Below, piece after piece: positions 8,491 through 17,553 of a stretch of DNA of 64,000 nt. The notes beneath the pieces are model-generated. The model saw only the letters and a list, made by a program, of their open reading frames with translations, was not told the origin of the DNA and ran no database searches. The position numbers and the translations under genes are program-made. How positions within the stretch are numbered: the stretch's first letter is position 1; each line of letters begins with the position of its first letter. The stretch is from Saccharicrinis sp963677345 (GTDB lineage Bacteria; Bacteroidota; Bacteroidia; Bacteroidales; Marinilabiliaceae), in the NCBI GenBank assembly GCA_963677345.2, contig CAXXLC010000028.1, positions 310,001 through 374,000 on the forward strand, in the 5' to 3' direction.

Positions 8491-11400
8491 ATGTTTTTAG
8501 TATTTGATACCGAAACCACAGGACTACCAAAAAACTGGAAAGCTCCAATTTCCGACACCAACAATTGGCCCAGAATGGTTCAACTGGCATGGCAATGTCA
8601 TGATATTGAGGGGAATTTTCTATTTGCAAAAAATCATGTAATCATTCCTGACGGCTACACCATTCCTGAGGATGTAGTTAGTGTACATGGTATCACAACA
8701 GAGTTAGCTCATGAAAAAGGTATCCCTTTAAAAGAAGCTCTGGTGGATTTTATGGCCGATGTAGCTAAAAGCAAATTTATCATTGGTCATAATGTAACCT
8801 TCGATATTAATATTGTTGGTTGTGAACTTGTCCGCTGCGAAATGAATGAGCAGGTATTGGTAAATGCACCTATGCTGGATACCATGACAGGTAGTAAAGA
8901 GTTTTGTGCATTAACCAGAGGTGGAAAACTAAAAAACCCAACACTTACCGAGTTACATATTAAGCTATTTAAAGTTCCGTTTGAAGAAGCGCATAATGCT
9001 GCTGCAGATGTAGAAGCTACTTCGCGGTGTTTTCTTGAGTTAGTGCGTGTAGGAGGAATGTCTGTTGAGCTACTTAACATGACTGAAGCCGAACTGGAAG
9101 CTTTTCGAAAGAACAACCCTTCTGAGATTCAGCTTGTAGGAATCGAGTATGAATCGTTTAAAGTCGATGTATTTGAGGATATTCCACTTGAAGAAGAAGA
9201 AAGAATCATTCAGGAAGCTGCTAAAAATGCGGAAACAAAAGCCTTTGTCCATCTGCATGTCCATACGCAATATTCAATCTTAGATGGTGCCAACAAAACA
9301 GGAGCCATTGCAGCCAAAGCAAAGGAAGACGGTCAAACAGCTGTTGCCATTACGGATCATGGTGGTATGTTTGGTGTAAAAGAGTTTCATGTGGCCTGTA
9401 AAAAAAATGAGGTTAAACCCATTATTGGTGTTGAAGCATATGTTGCACAGCGTGGTCATTTGCGTAAAGATGATAAAACAGATTCATCAGGACACCACCT
9501 TATTTTATTAGCTAAAAATTATAAGGGTTATCAGAATTTACTAAAACTGACTTCCATTGCACATACGGATGGTTTTTATTATAAGCCACGTATTGATAAG
9601 GAGTTACTTGAAAAATATAATGAAGGCGTAATTGCATTGAGTGCCTGTCTGGGAGGTGAGGTAGCTCAGCATATTATGCAAGGAAATCTAGATAAAGCCA
9701 AAGAAACGGTGCGCTGGTACAAGGATATTTTTGGTGAAGATTACTATCTGGAATTGATGCGCCACATTAACAACGACCCCATTTTACGACGTGATACATG
9801 GCAAAACCAAGCCAAAGTAAACAGAGTTTTGCTGAAACTAAGCAGAGAATTGGGCGTAAAAGTTGTAGCTACTAACGATAGTCACTTTACCAACGAAGAT
9901 GATGCCGAAGCGCATGACATGTTAGTGTGCTTGAGTACAGGGCGGGATTATACCGACCCAACCCGTATGCGATATTCCAAACAAGAGTGGTTTAAAACTT
10001 GTGAAGAGATGAGCAAGTTATTTGCCGATATTCCGGAAGCATTAGAGAGTACTGTTGAAATTGCCGATAAAGTGGAATTCTTTGAACTGGACAGTGATCC
10101 TATCATGCCTCCGTTTAATATACCAGAGGACTTTGGAACTTTTGATAGCTACAAGGCCAAGTTTACCGAGGAGGACTTAATGCAAGAATTTGGAGAGGTA
10201 AGATATGGGAAATTGGGCGGATATGATAAAGTACTCCAAATTAAGCTAGAGGCAGATTATCTTGAGCACCTGACTTATGAAGGCGTTAAGTTTAGATATC
10301 CAGATGATTTTACTGATGATAAAAAAGAACGTATTGATTTTGAACTGGAAACCATTAAAACCATGGGTTTTCCGGGGTACTTCCTGATTGTTCAGGATTT
10401 TATAAACTGGGCCAAAGATAATGGCGTACTTGTGGGACCGGGAAGGGGTTCTGCAGCAGGTGCCGCTGTAGCATACTGCGTTAAAATTACGGATGTTGAT
10501 CCTATTAAATATGACTTACTTTTTGAGCGCTTCTTAAATCCGGATCGTATATCTATGCCCGATGTCGATATCGACTTTGATGATGACGGAAGACAAAAGG
10601 TACTGGACTATGTTACCGATAAATATGGGCATGATAAAGTTGCGCACATATGTACATTTGGAACGATGGCTACCAAAAGTTCCATTAAAGATGTAGCTCG
10701 TGTGCTTAACCTTGAATTATCTGAAGCCAACAGATTGGCCAAAATGGTACCCGAAGCACCTAAAATGAATTTTAAAAAAGCATTTAAGGAAGTTCCGGAA
10801 TTAGAGCTTGAGAAAAACTCCCCAAATCCACTCATTGCTCAAACCATGAAGTTTGCTGAAGCATTGGAAGGCGCAGTCAGACAAACAGGAGTTCATGCCT
10901 GTGGGGTTTTAATCGGGAAAAACCCATTAGATCAGCATTTACCTGTTATGCCTACTAAAGGTGAGGAATTACTAACAACTCAATACGACGGTCGTTTTGT
11001 AGAGGACATTGGTCTGTTAAAAATGGACTTCCTTGGACTAAAGACCTTATCAATATTTAAAGAAGTTCTTGGCAACATAAAGCTATCTAAAGATATTGAT
11101 CTTGATTTAGCTAAAATTCCTTTAGATGATGAATTGACCTTCAAACTTTTTGGTAACGGAGAAACTACAGCTGTATTCCAGTTCGAGTCTCCTGGTATGA
11201 AAAAACACCTTAGAGCACTCAAACCAAACCGATTTGAAGACCTTGTTGCTATGAATGCCCTGTACCGTCCGGGTCCGATGGAATATATCCCTTCATTTAT
11301 TGAACGTAAACACGGAAGAGAAGAAATAAAATATGACCATCCGATGATGGAACCATATTTAAAAGACACCTACGGTATTACTGTTTATCAAGAACAGGTG

Positions 11401-12885
11401 ATGCTCCAGTCCAGAGCTCTTGGTGGATTTACACGTGGCGACTCAGATTCCCTTCGTAAAGCGATGGGTAAAAAAATCATGGCCATGATGGATAAGCTTA
11501 AAGAAAAGTTTATTGATGGCTGTTTAGGAAGTGAAGAATTTGTTCAGGCCTGTAAAGATGGAAAAACAACAATCGCAAAACCTCAAGACCTGATTGATAA
11601 AATATGGAGCGACTGGGAAGCATTTGCCAGTTATGCCTTTAACAAATCCCACTCGGTTTGTTATGCTTATGTCGCTTACCAGTCGGGATATTTAAAAGCA
11701 CACTACCCTGCTGAGTTTATGGCAGGGGTTTTAAGTCGTAATTTAAGTGACATCACCAAGATTACAACCTTCATGGAGGAATGTAAAAGAATGGAAATGC
11801 CAGTACTTGGTCCTGATGTTAACGAAAGTTACAACAAGTTTACAGTAAATAAAAAAGGCGAAATCCGTTTTGGAATGGCAGGAATAAAAGGAGTAGGAGC
11901 CGGAGCTGTAGAAGAAATCATTCGGGTACGAGAAAAGGATGGTCCATATAAAAGCATCTATGATTTTGTTGAAAGAGTAAACCTGCAAACGGTAAACAAA
12001 AAAAACCTTGAAGCATTAGCTGCTGCAGGAGGTTTCGATGGGTTCTCAGGTTTTCACAGAGCTCAGTATTTTGCTTCCCATCCAGGAGAAGAAACTACTT
12101 TTATTGAAAACATTATCCGATATGGTAATTTATACCAAAATGATCAAGCCAGTGCAGCAAACTCACTATTTGGTGCTATAGGAGCAGGAGCTGCAATTTC
12201 AAAGCCTGCACCACCTATGTGCGAGGAGTTTTCAATACTGGAAAAGCTAAACAGAGAAAAAGATTTAATTGGTATTTATCTTTCTGCACATCCGCTTGAT
12301 ATATATAAGTTAGAACTAACACATTTTTGCAATACTAAAATTGCCGATCTATCGGATTTAGAAAAGATGAAAGGTCGTGATGTAACCATAGGAGGAATGA
12401 TTACTGCATCTCGCTCAGGAACAACCAAAAAGGGAAATCCTTTTGGCATCATGACTTTACAGGATTACAGCGGCTCATATGAATTTGCCTTTTTTGGAAG
12501 AGATTATCCTGAGTTTGCAAAATTTCTTGTCGAAGGATATTATATAATGGCACATGGGAAAGTTCAGGAGAAACAATGGACAAAAGATGGCGAACTTGAA
12601 GTAAAAATTCATAAAATAGAAATGCTGGATGGAATCCGTGAGTCAAGGGTATCCGGAATTAACATTTCCGTTCCATTACAAAGCATTGACGAGGCAATGG
12701 TTACGGAACTAGCCTCGTTAACCCAGGAAACAGAAGGGAATATCGCTTTACGCTTTTCTATCTACGACAAAGAAGACAAAGTAAATAAAGCCCAGTTTTT
12801 GTCCCGATCATCTAAAATTAAGTTAACTGATGAAATATTAGAATATCTTGATAATCACCCTGAAATCTCATTCACCCTGTCTTAA
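8491..12885 (+). CDS. dnaE: DNA polymerase III alpha subunit with fused N-terminal DnaQ-like proofreading exonuclease
   Basis: At 1464 residues this is about 300 longer than E. coli DnaE because a DEDD exonuclease is fused in front. Residues 1-190 hold ExoI FDTETTGL (5-12), ExoII GHNVTFDINI and ExoIII HNAAADVEAT (H about 168, D about 173). The PHP domain follows from about 254 (HLHVHTQYSILDG) with its metal-ligand histidines intact. The C-family polymerase core then has GPGRGSAAGA and the catalytic aspartates in PDVDIDFDDDGR (about 689-700). HhH and OB-fold regions end the chain. PolC instead inserts its exonuclease inside the PHP domain. It is the replicative polymerase, carrying its own proofreader in one chain. 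It is monocistronic. Confidence 0.97.
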   Translation: MFLVFDTETTGLPKNWKAPISDTNNWPRMVQLAWQCHDIEGNFLFAKNHVIIPDGYTIPEDVVSVHGITTELAHEKGIPLKEALVDFMADVAKSKFIIGHNVTFDINIVGCELVRCEMNEQVLVNAPMLDTMTGSKEFCALTRGGKLKNPTLTELHIKLFKVPFEEAHNAAADVEATSRCFLELVRVGGMSVELLNMTEAELEAFRKNNPSEIQLVGIEYESFKVDVFEDIPLEEEERIIQEAAKNAETKAFVHLHVHTQYSILDGANKTGAIAAKAKEDGQTAVAITDHGGMFGVKEFHVACKKNEVKPIIGVEAYVAQRGHLRKDDKTDSSGHHLILLAKNYKGYQNLLKLTSIAHTDGFYYKPRIDKELLEKYNEGVIALSACLGGEVAQHIMQGNLDKAKETVRWYKDIFGEDYYLELMRHINNDPILRRDTWQNQAKVNRVLLKLSRELGVKVVATNDSHFTNEDDAEAHDMLVCLSTGRDYTDPTRMRYSKQEWFKTCEEMSKLFADIPEALESTVEIADKVEFFELDSDPIMPPFNIPEDFGTFDSYKAKFTEEDLMQEFGEVRYGKLGGYDKVLQIKLEADYLEHLTYEGVKFRYPDDFTDDKKERIDFELETIKTMGFPGYFLIVQDFINWAKDNGVLVGPGRGSAAGAAVAYCVKITDVDPIKYDLLFERFLNPDRISMPDVDIDFDDDGRQKVLDYVTDKYGHDKVAHICTFGTMATKSSIKDVARVLNLELSEANRLAKMVPEAPKMNFKKAFKEVPELELEKNSPNPLIAQTMKFAEALEGAVRQTGVHACGVLIGKNPLDQHLPVMPTKGEELLTTQYDGRFVEDIGLLKMDFLGLKTLSIFKEVLGNIKLSKDIDLDLAKIPLDDELTFKLFGNGETTAVFQFESPGMKKHLRALKPNRFEDLVAMNALYRPGPMEYIPSFIERKHGREEIKYDHPMMEPYLKDTYGITVYQEQVMLQSRALGGFTRGDSDSLRKAMGKKIMAMMDKLKEKFIDGCLGSEEFVQACKDGKTTIAKPQDLIDKIWSDWEAFASYAFNKSHSVCYAYVAYQSGYLKAHYPAEFMAGVLSRNLSDITKITTFMEECKRMEMPVLGPDVNESYNKFTVNKKGEIRFGMAGIKGVGAGAVEEIIRVREKDGPYKSIYDFVERVNLQTVNKKNLEALAAAGGFDGFSGFHRAQYFASHPGEETTFIENIIRYGNLYQNDQASAANSLFGAIGAGAAISKPAPPMCEEFSILEKLNREKDLIGIYLSAHPLDIYKLELTHFCNTKIADLSDLEKMKGRDVTIGGMITASRSGTTKKGNPFGIMTLQDYSGSYEFAFFGRDYPEFAKFLVEGYYIMAHGKVQEKQWTKDGELEVKIHKIEMLDGIRESRVSGINISVPLQSIDEAMVTELASLTQETEGNIALRFSIYDKEDKVNKAQFLSRSSKIKLTDEILEYLDNHPEISFTLS

Positions 12886-12949
12886 TGCAAAATAAATTTT
12901 GATAAACAATGAGATTTAAACTTTTAGGGTCTCTAAAAAAATGAATATA

Positions 12950-12982
12950 TTTGGATTGACACAAAGTAATTTTTTACATTTG
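12950..12982 (+). promoter_or_regulatory. Promoter of trxA
   Basis: A -33 TTTG at 12950-12953 and a -7 TACATTTG at 12975-12982 are separated by 21 nt. This is a near-ideal Bacteroidota housekeeping-sigma promoter. The predicted leader is about 40 nt. Confidence 0.75.
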
Positions 12983-13028
12983 TAAGAATGTAAAAACAAA
13001 ATTAAATATAAACTTATAACATTATATT

Positions 13029-13346
13029 ATGACTATAGATGTAACAGATGCAACATTCGAGGAGGTTGTATTAAATTCAGACAAACCGGTTATTGTTGAT
13101 TTTTGGGCAGAATGGTGTGGACCTTGTAGAATGGTAGGACCAATTGTAAAAGAATTAGCCGAAGAATATGGTGACAAGGCTGTTGTTACTAAAATGGATG
13201 TAGACAGTAATCCAGGAACATCTGTAAAATTTGGCATTAGAAATATTCCTACAATTCTTTTCTTCAAAAATGGAGAAATTGTTGACAAACAGGTAGGAGC
13301 AGTACCAAAAACAATTTTAGCTTCTAAATTAGACGCCTTATTATAA
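13029..13346 (+). CDS. trxA: Thioredoxin
   Basis: The 105-residue protein has the full thioredoxin fold signature: VIVDFWAEWCGPCRMVGP with the redox pair Cys30/Cys33, then DVDSNPGTSVKFGIRNIPTILFFKNGE with the cis-proline. It has no signal peptide, so it is the cytosolic disulfide reductant that works with thioredoxin reductase. It has its own strong promoter (12950-12982) and its own terminator (13368-13400), so it is monocistronic. Confidence 0.96.
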   Translation: MTIDVTDATFEEVVLNSDKPVIVDFWAEWCGPCRMVGPIVKELAEEYGDKAVVTKMDVDSNPGTSVKFGIRNIPTILFFKNGEIVDKQVGAVPKTILASKLDALL

Positions 13347-13367
13347 TTTAAGCATAAAAAACCTATT

Positions 13368-13400
13368 AGGAGCAGTTACTTATTGTTTCTGCTCCTTTTT
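13368..13400 (+). terminator. trxA terminator
   Basis: AGGAGCAG (13368-13375) pairs with CTGCTCCT (13389-13396), followed by a T run. The loop is 13 nt. Confidence 0.8.
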
Positions 13401-13553
13401 AATGATATACTAAAAACAAATCAATAAATACTATCTGCCTACTTTAACACCAGGATAAGAGAAAAATTTCACATTTAAAGTAAATAATCTGTCAATTATA
13501 TATTTTATAAAGGATATTTTTTAACTTAGATAAATTAATATCATTAAACATTT

Positions 13554-13958
13554 ATGGACGATTTAGGTAACATATTATACATTCTTTTTGCAATCGCAGC
13601 TGTGATTTTCAACATCATGAGAAAAGGAAAGCAAGCTAAGCCTTCCACTCCTCCTGTGGATACAAAAGATCCGTTTGAAGATATCATACCTAAGTTTGAG
13701 CAAATGTTTAAACCTGAAGAGAAAGCTCAACACAAACAGGTTAATATAAACAGCGAGAAAAAATCAAAGAAAGAACCTAAACCTGTTCTTAACGACTTTG
13801 AAGAGAAAAAAAGACAAATCCAGGCAAAAGTAAATCGAATACCAAATAAAAAAACTAAAGAAACCTTGATTGAGGTCGAGGAAATTTCGGAACCAGGATG
13901 GTTTAATGCAAGAGAAGCTATCATTTATTCTGAGATTTTAAAACGCCCGGAATTCTAA
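13554..13958 (+). CDS. Small single-pass membrane protein of unknown function
   Basis: The 134-residue protein has one N-terminal membrane segment (about residues 5-20, ILYILFAIAAVIFNIM). A highly charged Lys/Glu-rich tail follows with DPFEDIIPKFEQMF and a C-terminal block ending EISEPGWFNAREAIIYSEILKRPEF. The tail reads like a disordered cytoplasmic region closing in a short conserved peptide. I recognise the style of Bacteroidales orphans of this kind but no named family. It sits between trxA and greA, co-directional, with no shared operon evidence. The coding call is supported by consistent codon use and the membrane segment. Confidence 0.7.
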   Translation: MDDLGNILYILFAIAAVIFNIMRKGKQAKPSTPPVDTKDPFEDIIPKFEQMFKPEEKAQHKQVNINSEKKSKKEPKPVLNDFEEKKRQIQAKVNRIPNKKTKETLIEVEEISEPGWFNAREAIIYSEILKRPEF

Positions 13959-13996
13959 CTGCAAAATCTTAGTTTTTTTAATAACTACATAATTAT

Positions 13997-14004
13997 TATC
14001 TTTG
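13997..14004 (+). promoter_or_regulatory. -7 promoter element of greA
   Basis: TATCTTTG matches TAnnTTTG, 66 nt before the greA ATG. The same octamer precedes the tRNA-Leu gene in this window. Confidence 0.55.
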
Positions 14005-14056
14005 CATCAAAGAGTTCCGAATTCGGGATTCTTTATTTTTTTATATACAAATCATA

Positions 14057-14063
14057 AAGGAGG
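14057..14063 (+). promoter_or_regulatory. Strong Shine-Dalgarno of greA
   Basis: AAGGAGG lies 7 nt before the ATG at 14071. Most genes here have no recognisable Shine-Dalgarno, as is usual in Bacteroidota, so this extended match stands out. It also decides the start: an in-frame ATG at 14002 lies inside the promoter element and is rejected. Confidence 0.75.
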
Positions 14064-14070
14064 AAGAAAG

Positions 14071-14544
14071 ATGTCAAACGTAAGTTATCTTACCGAAGAG
14101 GGTTTGAAAAAATTAAAAAATGAACTCCATCAATTAGAATCGGTAGAAAGACCAAGCATATCACAACAAATTGCAGAAGCCCGCGATAAAGGGGATTTAT
14201 CTGAGAATGCAGAATATGATGCAGCAAAAGAAGCTCAGGGATTGTTAGAAATGAAAATTTCTAAAATCAAAAATATTATAGCAAATTCAAGAATCATTGA
14301 TGAGTCAAAGATTGATACTTCAAAAGTTCAACTACTTAACAAAGTAAAGCTTAAAAACATGAAGAACAATGCTGTTATGTCTTACACTTTAGTTCCTGAA
14401 AGTGAAGCTAATTTAAAAGAAGGTAAAATTTCAATAAGCACTCCAATAGCAAAAGGCTTATTGGGAAAAAAGGTTGGAGACCAAGCTGAAATTAAGGTGC
14501 CTTCAGGAGTGATGACTTTTGAAATTATTGAAATAACCATCTAA
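14071..14544 (+). CDS. greA: Transcription elongation factor GreA
   Basis: The 157-residue length is standard. The N-terminal coiled coil carries the acidic tip in GDLSENAEYDAAKEAQ, whose Asp/Glu residues reach into the RNA polymerase secondary channel to stimulate cleavage of backtracked transcripts. The C-terminal FKBP-like domain ends ISTPIAKGLLGKKVGDQAEIKVPSG. I chose the ATG at 14071, after a strong ribosome site, over the ATG at 14002. The next gene, a HIT hydrolase, starts 11 nt downstream, so the two are probably co-transcribed. Confidence 0.96.
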   Translation: MSNVSYLTEEGLKKLKNELHQLESVERPSISQQIAEARDKGDLSENAEYDAAKEAQGLLEMKISKIKNIIANSRIIDESKIDTSKVQLLNKVKLKNMKNNAVMSYTLVPESEANLKEGKISISTPIAKGLLGKKVGDQAEIKVPSGVMTFEIIEITI

Positions 14545-14555
14545 AAACTCTTATT

Positions 14556-14948
14556 ATGCCAAGCATATTTTCAAAAATTGTAAAAGGAGAAATACCTTGT
14601 TATAAAATAGCCGAAGATGAAAATTACTTTGCCTTTTTAGACATTAATCCATTACAAGAAGGTCATACCTTAGTAATACCTAAAAAAGAAGTTGATTATA
14701 TCTTTGATGTTGAAGATGAGATTTTGGCAAGAATGGTGGTGTTTGCTAAAAAAATTGCTAAAGCTTTAGACAAAGCAATCCCATCCAAAAGAGTTGGTGT
14801 AGCCGTTTTAGGATTAGAAGTCCCTCACGCTCACATTCATCTTATTCCTCTTCAAAGTGAAAGTGATATCAACTTCTCAAATCCCAAACTTAAATTCACT
14901 GTAGAAGAATTTACTGCAATAGCAGATAAAATAAAAAAGGAGCTTTAA
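14556..14948 (+). CDS. HIT family nucleotide hydrolase (HinT-like)
   Basis: The 130-residue protein begins SIFSKIVKGEIPCYKIAED, typical of the Hint branch. It contains the histidine triad HAHIHLIPL at 91-99, with the middle His expected to be the nucleophile. Family members hydrolyse purine nucleoside phosphoramidates and acyl-adenylates. The usual Hint GQ(E/S)V motif is replaced by GVAVLGLEVPH, a common Bacteroidota form. The gene follows greA after 11 nt and ends inside a bidirectional terminator shared with convergent ruvC. Confidence 0.92.
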   Translation: MPSIFSKIVKGEIPCYKIAEDENYFAFLDINPLQEGHTLVIPKKEVDYIFDVEDEILARMVVFAKKIAKALDKAIPSKRVGVAVLGLEVPHAHIHLIPLQSESDINFSNPKLKFTVEEFTAIADKIKKEL

Positions 14949-14959
14949 GCTCCTTTTTT
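14933..14959. terminator. Compact bidirectional terminator between HIT gene and ruvC
   Basis: A 12-bp stem AAAAAAGGAGCT/AGCTCCTTTTTT surrounds a 3-nt loop and overlaps both stop regions. It contains the HIT stop codon and reaches the ruvC stop at 14958, so it is an economical shared terminator. Confidence 0.85.
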
Positions 14960-15509
14960 ATTTTATCCTTCCCGGATTTTTATTTATAAATTCCTTCCAA
15001 CTTTTTACGGTCTTGTCCTTATTCAGGTTCTGATTTTGAAAATAGTGGCACAAAGCTGCAGCAACACCATCTGTCGCATCAAGATACTTTGGCTCTGTAT
15101 CAATTTTTAAATAGCGGGATAAAATTCCTGCAACTTGCTCCTTACTTGCTCTACCATTGCCTGTTATTGCCATTTTAATTTTTAAAGGAGCGTACTCAAA
15201 TACAGGTAAATCTCTAGACAGAGCAGCTGCCATAGCAACTCCTTGGGCTCTGCCCAACTTGAGCATAGACTGTACATTCTTACCAAAAAAAGGAGCCTCA
15301 ATAGCTAATTCATCCGGATGATAATTATCAATCAAACGAACTACCGTTTCAAATATTTTTTTTAATTTAAGATAGTGATCCGTATACTTTTGAAGTTCAA
15401 GAACTCCCATTGACATCAACGAAGGTGTATTATGAATAACCTTAATAATACCATAACCCATAACATTAGTTCCGGGGTCAATACCTAATATAATCCTCTC
15501 CTTAATCAA
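14958..15509 (-). CDS. ruvC: Crossover junction endodeoxyribonuclease RuvC
   Basis: The 183-residue protein has the RNase H-like acidic catalytic set: the first Asp in IILGIDPGTNVMGYGI, Glu in ELAIEAPFFGKN, and the C-terminal YLDATDGVAAALCH aspartates. LGRAQGVAMAAA is also diagnostic. It resolves Holliday junctions produced by RuvAB branch migration. The upstream gene, a DUF4286 protein, ends only 6 nt before its start, so the two form a small operon. It ends in the bidirectional hairpin at 14933-14959. Confidence 0.95.
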   Translation of the reverse strand: MIKERIILGIDPGTNVMGYGIIKVIHNTPSLMSMGVLELQKYTDHYLKLKKIFETVVRLIDNYHPDELAIEAPFFGKNVQSMLKLGRAQGVAMAAALSRDLPVFEYAPLKIKMAITGNGRASKEQVAGILSRYLKIDTEPKYLDATDGVAAALCHYFQNQNLNKDKTVKSWKEFINKNPGRIK

Positions 15510-15515
15510 CCTTAC

Positions 15516-15815
15516 TTATATTTCCTTAAGAATGGTACTAAAATACAGAGCATCCTGGCCAAATTCAGAACTCATCTGACCTAAAACAATAGGCGATTGA
15601 CGATTAATAATCTCCAAATCAGTAGGAGTCACAACTCGCCATTGTACCGAAACTGTTCTTTCATTTGGGTTCTCTGTTGTCATTACCTCAAAAATACCGA
15701 CTTCACATCCTGAAACCACTGTTTTAATAAGTGGAATATAAGATTTTTTCAACCACTTTTCCCAACTCTCAAACTTATCTTTATTTATTACAAACGTAGT
15801 ATTAAAAATAAACAT
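15516..15815 (-). CDS. DUF4286 family protein
   Basis: The 99-residue protein starts MFIFNTTFVINKDKFESWEKWLKKSYIPLI. It has the W-x-x-W-L and SVQWRV patterns of DUF4286, a small family common in Bacteroidota with no known function. It has no signal peptide or membrane segment. It lies directly upstream of ruvC (6-nt gap) and behind a serS terminator. The pairing with ruvC suggests shared transcription but does not identify a role. Confidence 0.8.
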   Translation of the reverse strand: MFIFNTTFVINKDKFESWEKWLKKSYIPLIKTVVSGCEVGIFEVMTTENPNERTVSVQWRVVTPTDLEIINRQSPIVLGQMSSEFGQDALYFSTILKEI

Positions 15816-15846
15816 AATTAAAAAATCTGCATTATAAACGAAAAAA

Positions 15847-15863
15847 CCCTGCTAATAGCAGGG
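15847..15863 (-). terminator. serS terminator
   Basis: CCCTGCT (15847-15853) pairs with AGCAGGG (15857-15863) around a 3-nt loop. On the minus strand it is followed by TTTTTT. It lies just after the serS stop and separates serS from the DUF4286-ruvC pair. Confidence 0.88.
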
Positions 15864-15892
15864 CTATATTAAAATAACAACTGCTACCTGTA

Positions 15893-17167
15893 TTATTTTA
15901 TCATATCAAAACCACAATAAGGAACCAATACTTCAGGAATCTTAATGCCTTCTGCCGTTTGATTATTCTCAAGTAAAGCAGCTAAAATACGAGGTAAAGC
16001 CAAAGCACTACCGTTTAAAGTATGAACCAATTCTGGCTTCTTCATATCTTTCCCTTTAAATCTACATTTTAACCTGTTAGCCTGGTAATTCTCAAAATTA
16101 GAAACAGAACTCACTTCCAACCATCTTTCCTGAGCTGCAGAATATACTTCAAAATCAAATGTTAAGGCTGAAGTAAAACTAATATCTCCACCACACAAAC
16201 GAAGAATTCTATATGGCAATCCTAATTTATTAACTAAACTTTCTACATGAGCCACCATCTGTTCTAATGATTGATAGGACTTATCCGGGTGAGCAATCTG
16301 AACGATTTCAACCTTATCAAACTGATGCAATCTATTCAAACCACGCACATGAGCTCCCCACGATCCAGCTTCACGTCTAAAACATGGAGTATATGCCATA
16401 TTTTTCAAGGGCAGGTCTTCTTCCTTAACAACCTCATCACGATATATATTGGTTACCGGAACCTCTGCTGTAGGAATTAAATATAGATTATCAGCAGTAG
16501 CATGATACATTTGCCCTTCTTTATCAGGAAGCTGACCTGTACCAAAACCAGAATCTTCATTAACTACAATTGGAGGAAGTACTTCGTTGTAACCAGCCTT
16601 CTCACCTTCGTCCAGAAAAAAAGAAATTAAAGCACGCTGCAAACGAGCACCTTTACCCTTATAAACAGGAAAACCTGCTCCGGTGATTTTAGTACCTAAT
16701 TCAAAATCAATAATGTCATACTTTTTAATCAACTCCCAGTGAGGTAACTTCTCACCTACGATCTCCGTAATAACACCACCTTCTTTAACAACCTCATTAT
16801 CCTCATCACTATTCCCCTCCGGAACAGATGAATGCGGTAAATTAGGTAATTTAACTACTTCGCTATTTAACCGGGTTGTTATTTCACTAAGTTCAGCATT
16901 TAAATCTCTAATACTATCCTTTAACTCAGCAGTCTTTGCTTTTGCATCGTTTGCTTCCTGAGCTTTTCCTTGTTTAAACAGCATCCCGATTTCTTTAGAT
17001 AAACCATTCATCTCAGCCTGTTTTGCTTCTACATCGACCTGAGTGGTTTTACGTTTATTATCTAAAGCAATAATATTTTCTACTATTTCAGTTGCATCAA
17101 ACCGCTTTACTTTAAGGCGTTTAACAACCTCATCCTTATTTTCTTGTATAAATTTTAGCGTAAGCAT
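15893..17167 (-). CDS. serS: Seryl-tRNA synthetase
   Basis: The 424-residue class II synthetase begins with the long antiparallel coiled-coil arm (about residues 27-105, Lys/Glu/Ala-rich) that contacts the long variable arm of tRNA-Ser. Motif 2 is FRREAGSWGAHVRGLNRLHQFDKVE and motif 3 is LNGSALALPRILAALLENNQ. It charges tRNA-Ser in the cytosol. Its start at 17167 follows the rpmA terminator, and it ends before its own hairpin, so it is probably monocistronic. Confidence 0.97.
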   Translation of the reverse strand: MLTLKFIQENKDEVVKRLKVKRFDATEIVENIIALDNKRKTTQVDVEAKQAEMNGLSKEIGMLFKQGKAQEANDAKAKTAELKDSIRDLNAELSEITTRLNSEVVKLPNLPHSSVPEGNSDEDNEVVKEGGVITEIVGEKLPHWELIKKYDIIDFELGTKITGAGFPVYKGKGARLQRALISFFLDEGEKAGYNEVLPPIVVNEDSGFGTGQLPDKEGQMYHATADNLYLIPTAEVPVTNIYRDEVVKEEDLPLKNMAYTPCFRREAGSWGAHVRGLNRLHQFDKVEIVQIAHPDKSYQSLEQMVAHVESLVNKLGLPYRILRLCGGDISFTSALTFDFEVYSAAQERWLEVSSVSNFENYQANRLKCRFKGKDMKKPELVHTLNGSALALPRILAALLENNQTAEGIKIPEVLVPYCGFDMIK

Positions 17168-17200
17168 TCTGCGTTTTTATTGTTTGTTGATATACGGATA

Positions 17201-17246
17201 AAAAAAATCTCCTGAATTGTGTTACGAAAGTAACAAAATCAGGAGA
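17201..17246 (-). terminator. rpmA terminator
   Basis: TCTCCTGA (17208-17215) pairs with TCAGGAGA (17239-17246). An inner hairpin, GTTAC/GTAAC, closes a 4-nt loop. The minus-strand product continues into a T tract at 17201-17207. Confidence 0.83.
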
Positions 17247-17270
17247 CTCTTAAAATCTTTCTAAGTCTTT

Positions 17271-17534
17271 TTATTCAGCAGCAAAAGGCTCAACTGATAC
17301 ATAAGACTTGTTGTTTCTTTTTTTACGAAAAGATACTGTACCATCAATAAGAGCAAATAAAGTATGGTCTTTACCTATACCTACATTATCTCCCGGATGA
17401 TGCTGAGTTCCTCTCTGACGAACAATGATGTTACCTGCTTTTGCAGCCTGACCACCAAAAATTTTAACGCCTAATCGTTTACTTTCGGATTCTCTACCGT
17501 TTTTCGAACTACCGACTCCTTTTTTATGTGCCAT
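17271..17534 (-). CDS. rpmA: 50S ribosomal protein L27
   Basis: The 87-residue protein has the classic MAHKKGVGSSKNGRES start and the FGGQ...GNIIVRQRGTQ and HPGDNVGIGKDHTLFAL blocks. The N-terminus has no Firmicutes-type cleavable extension. L27 reaches the peptidyl-transferase centre. It follows rplU by 19 nt in the usual rplU-rpmA order and is closed by the hairpin at 17201-17246. Confidence 0.98.
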   Translation of the reverse strand: MAHKKGVGSSKNGRESESKRLGVKIFGGQAAKAGNIIVRQRGTQHHPGDNVGIGKDHTLFALIDGTVSFRKKRNNKSYVSVEPFAAE

Positions 17535-17553
17535 CTTATTCTAATTTTTTTAA

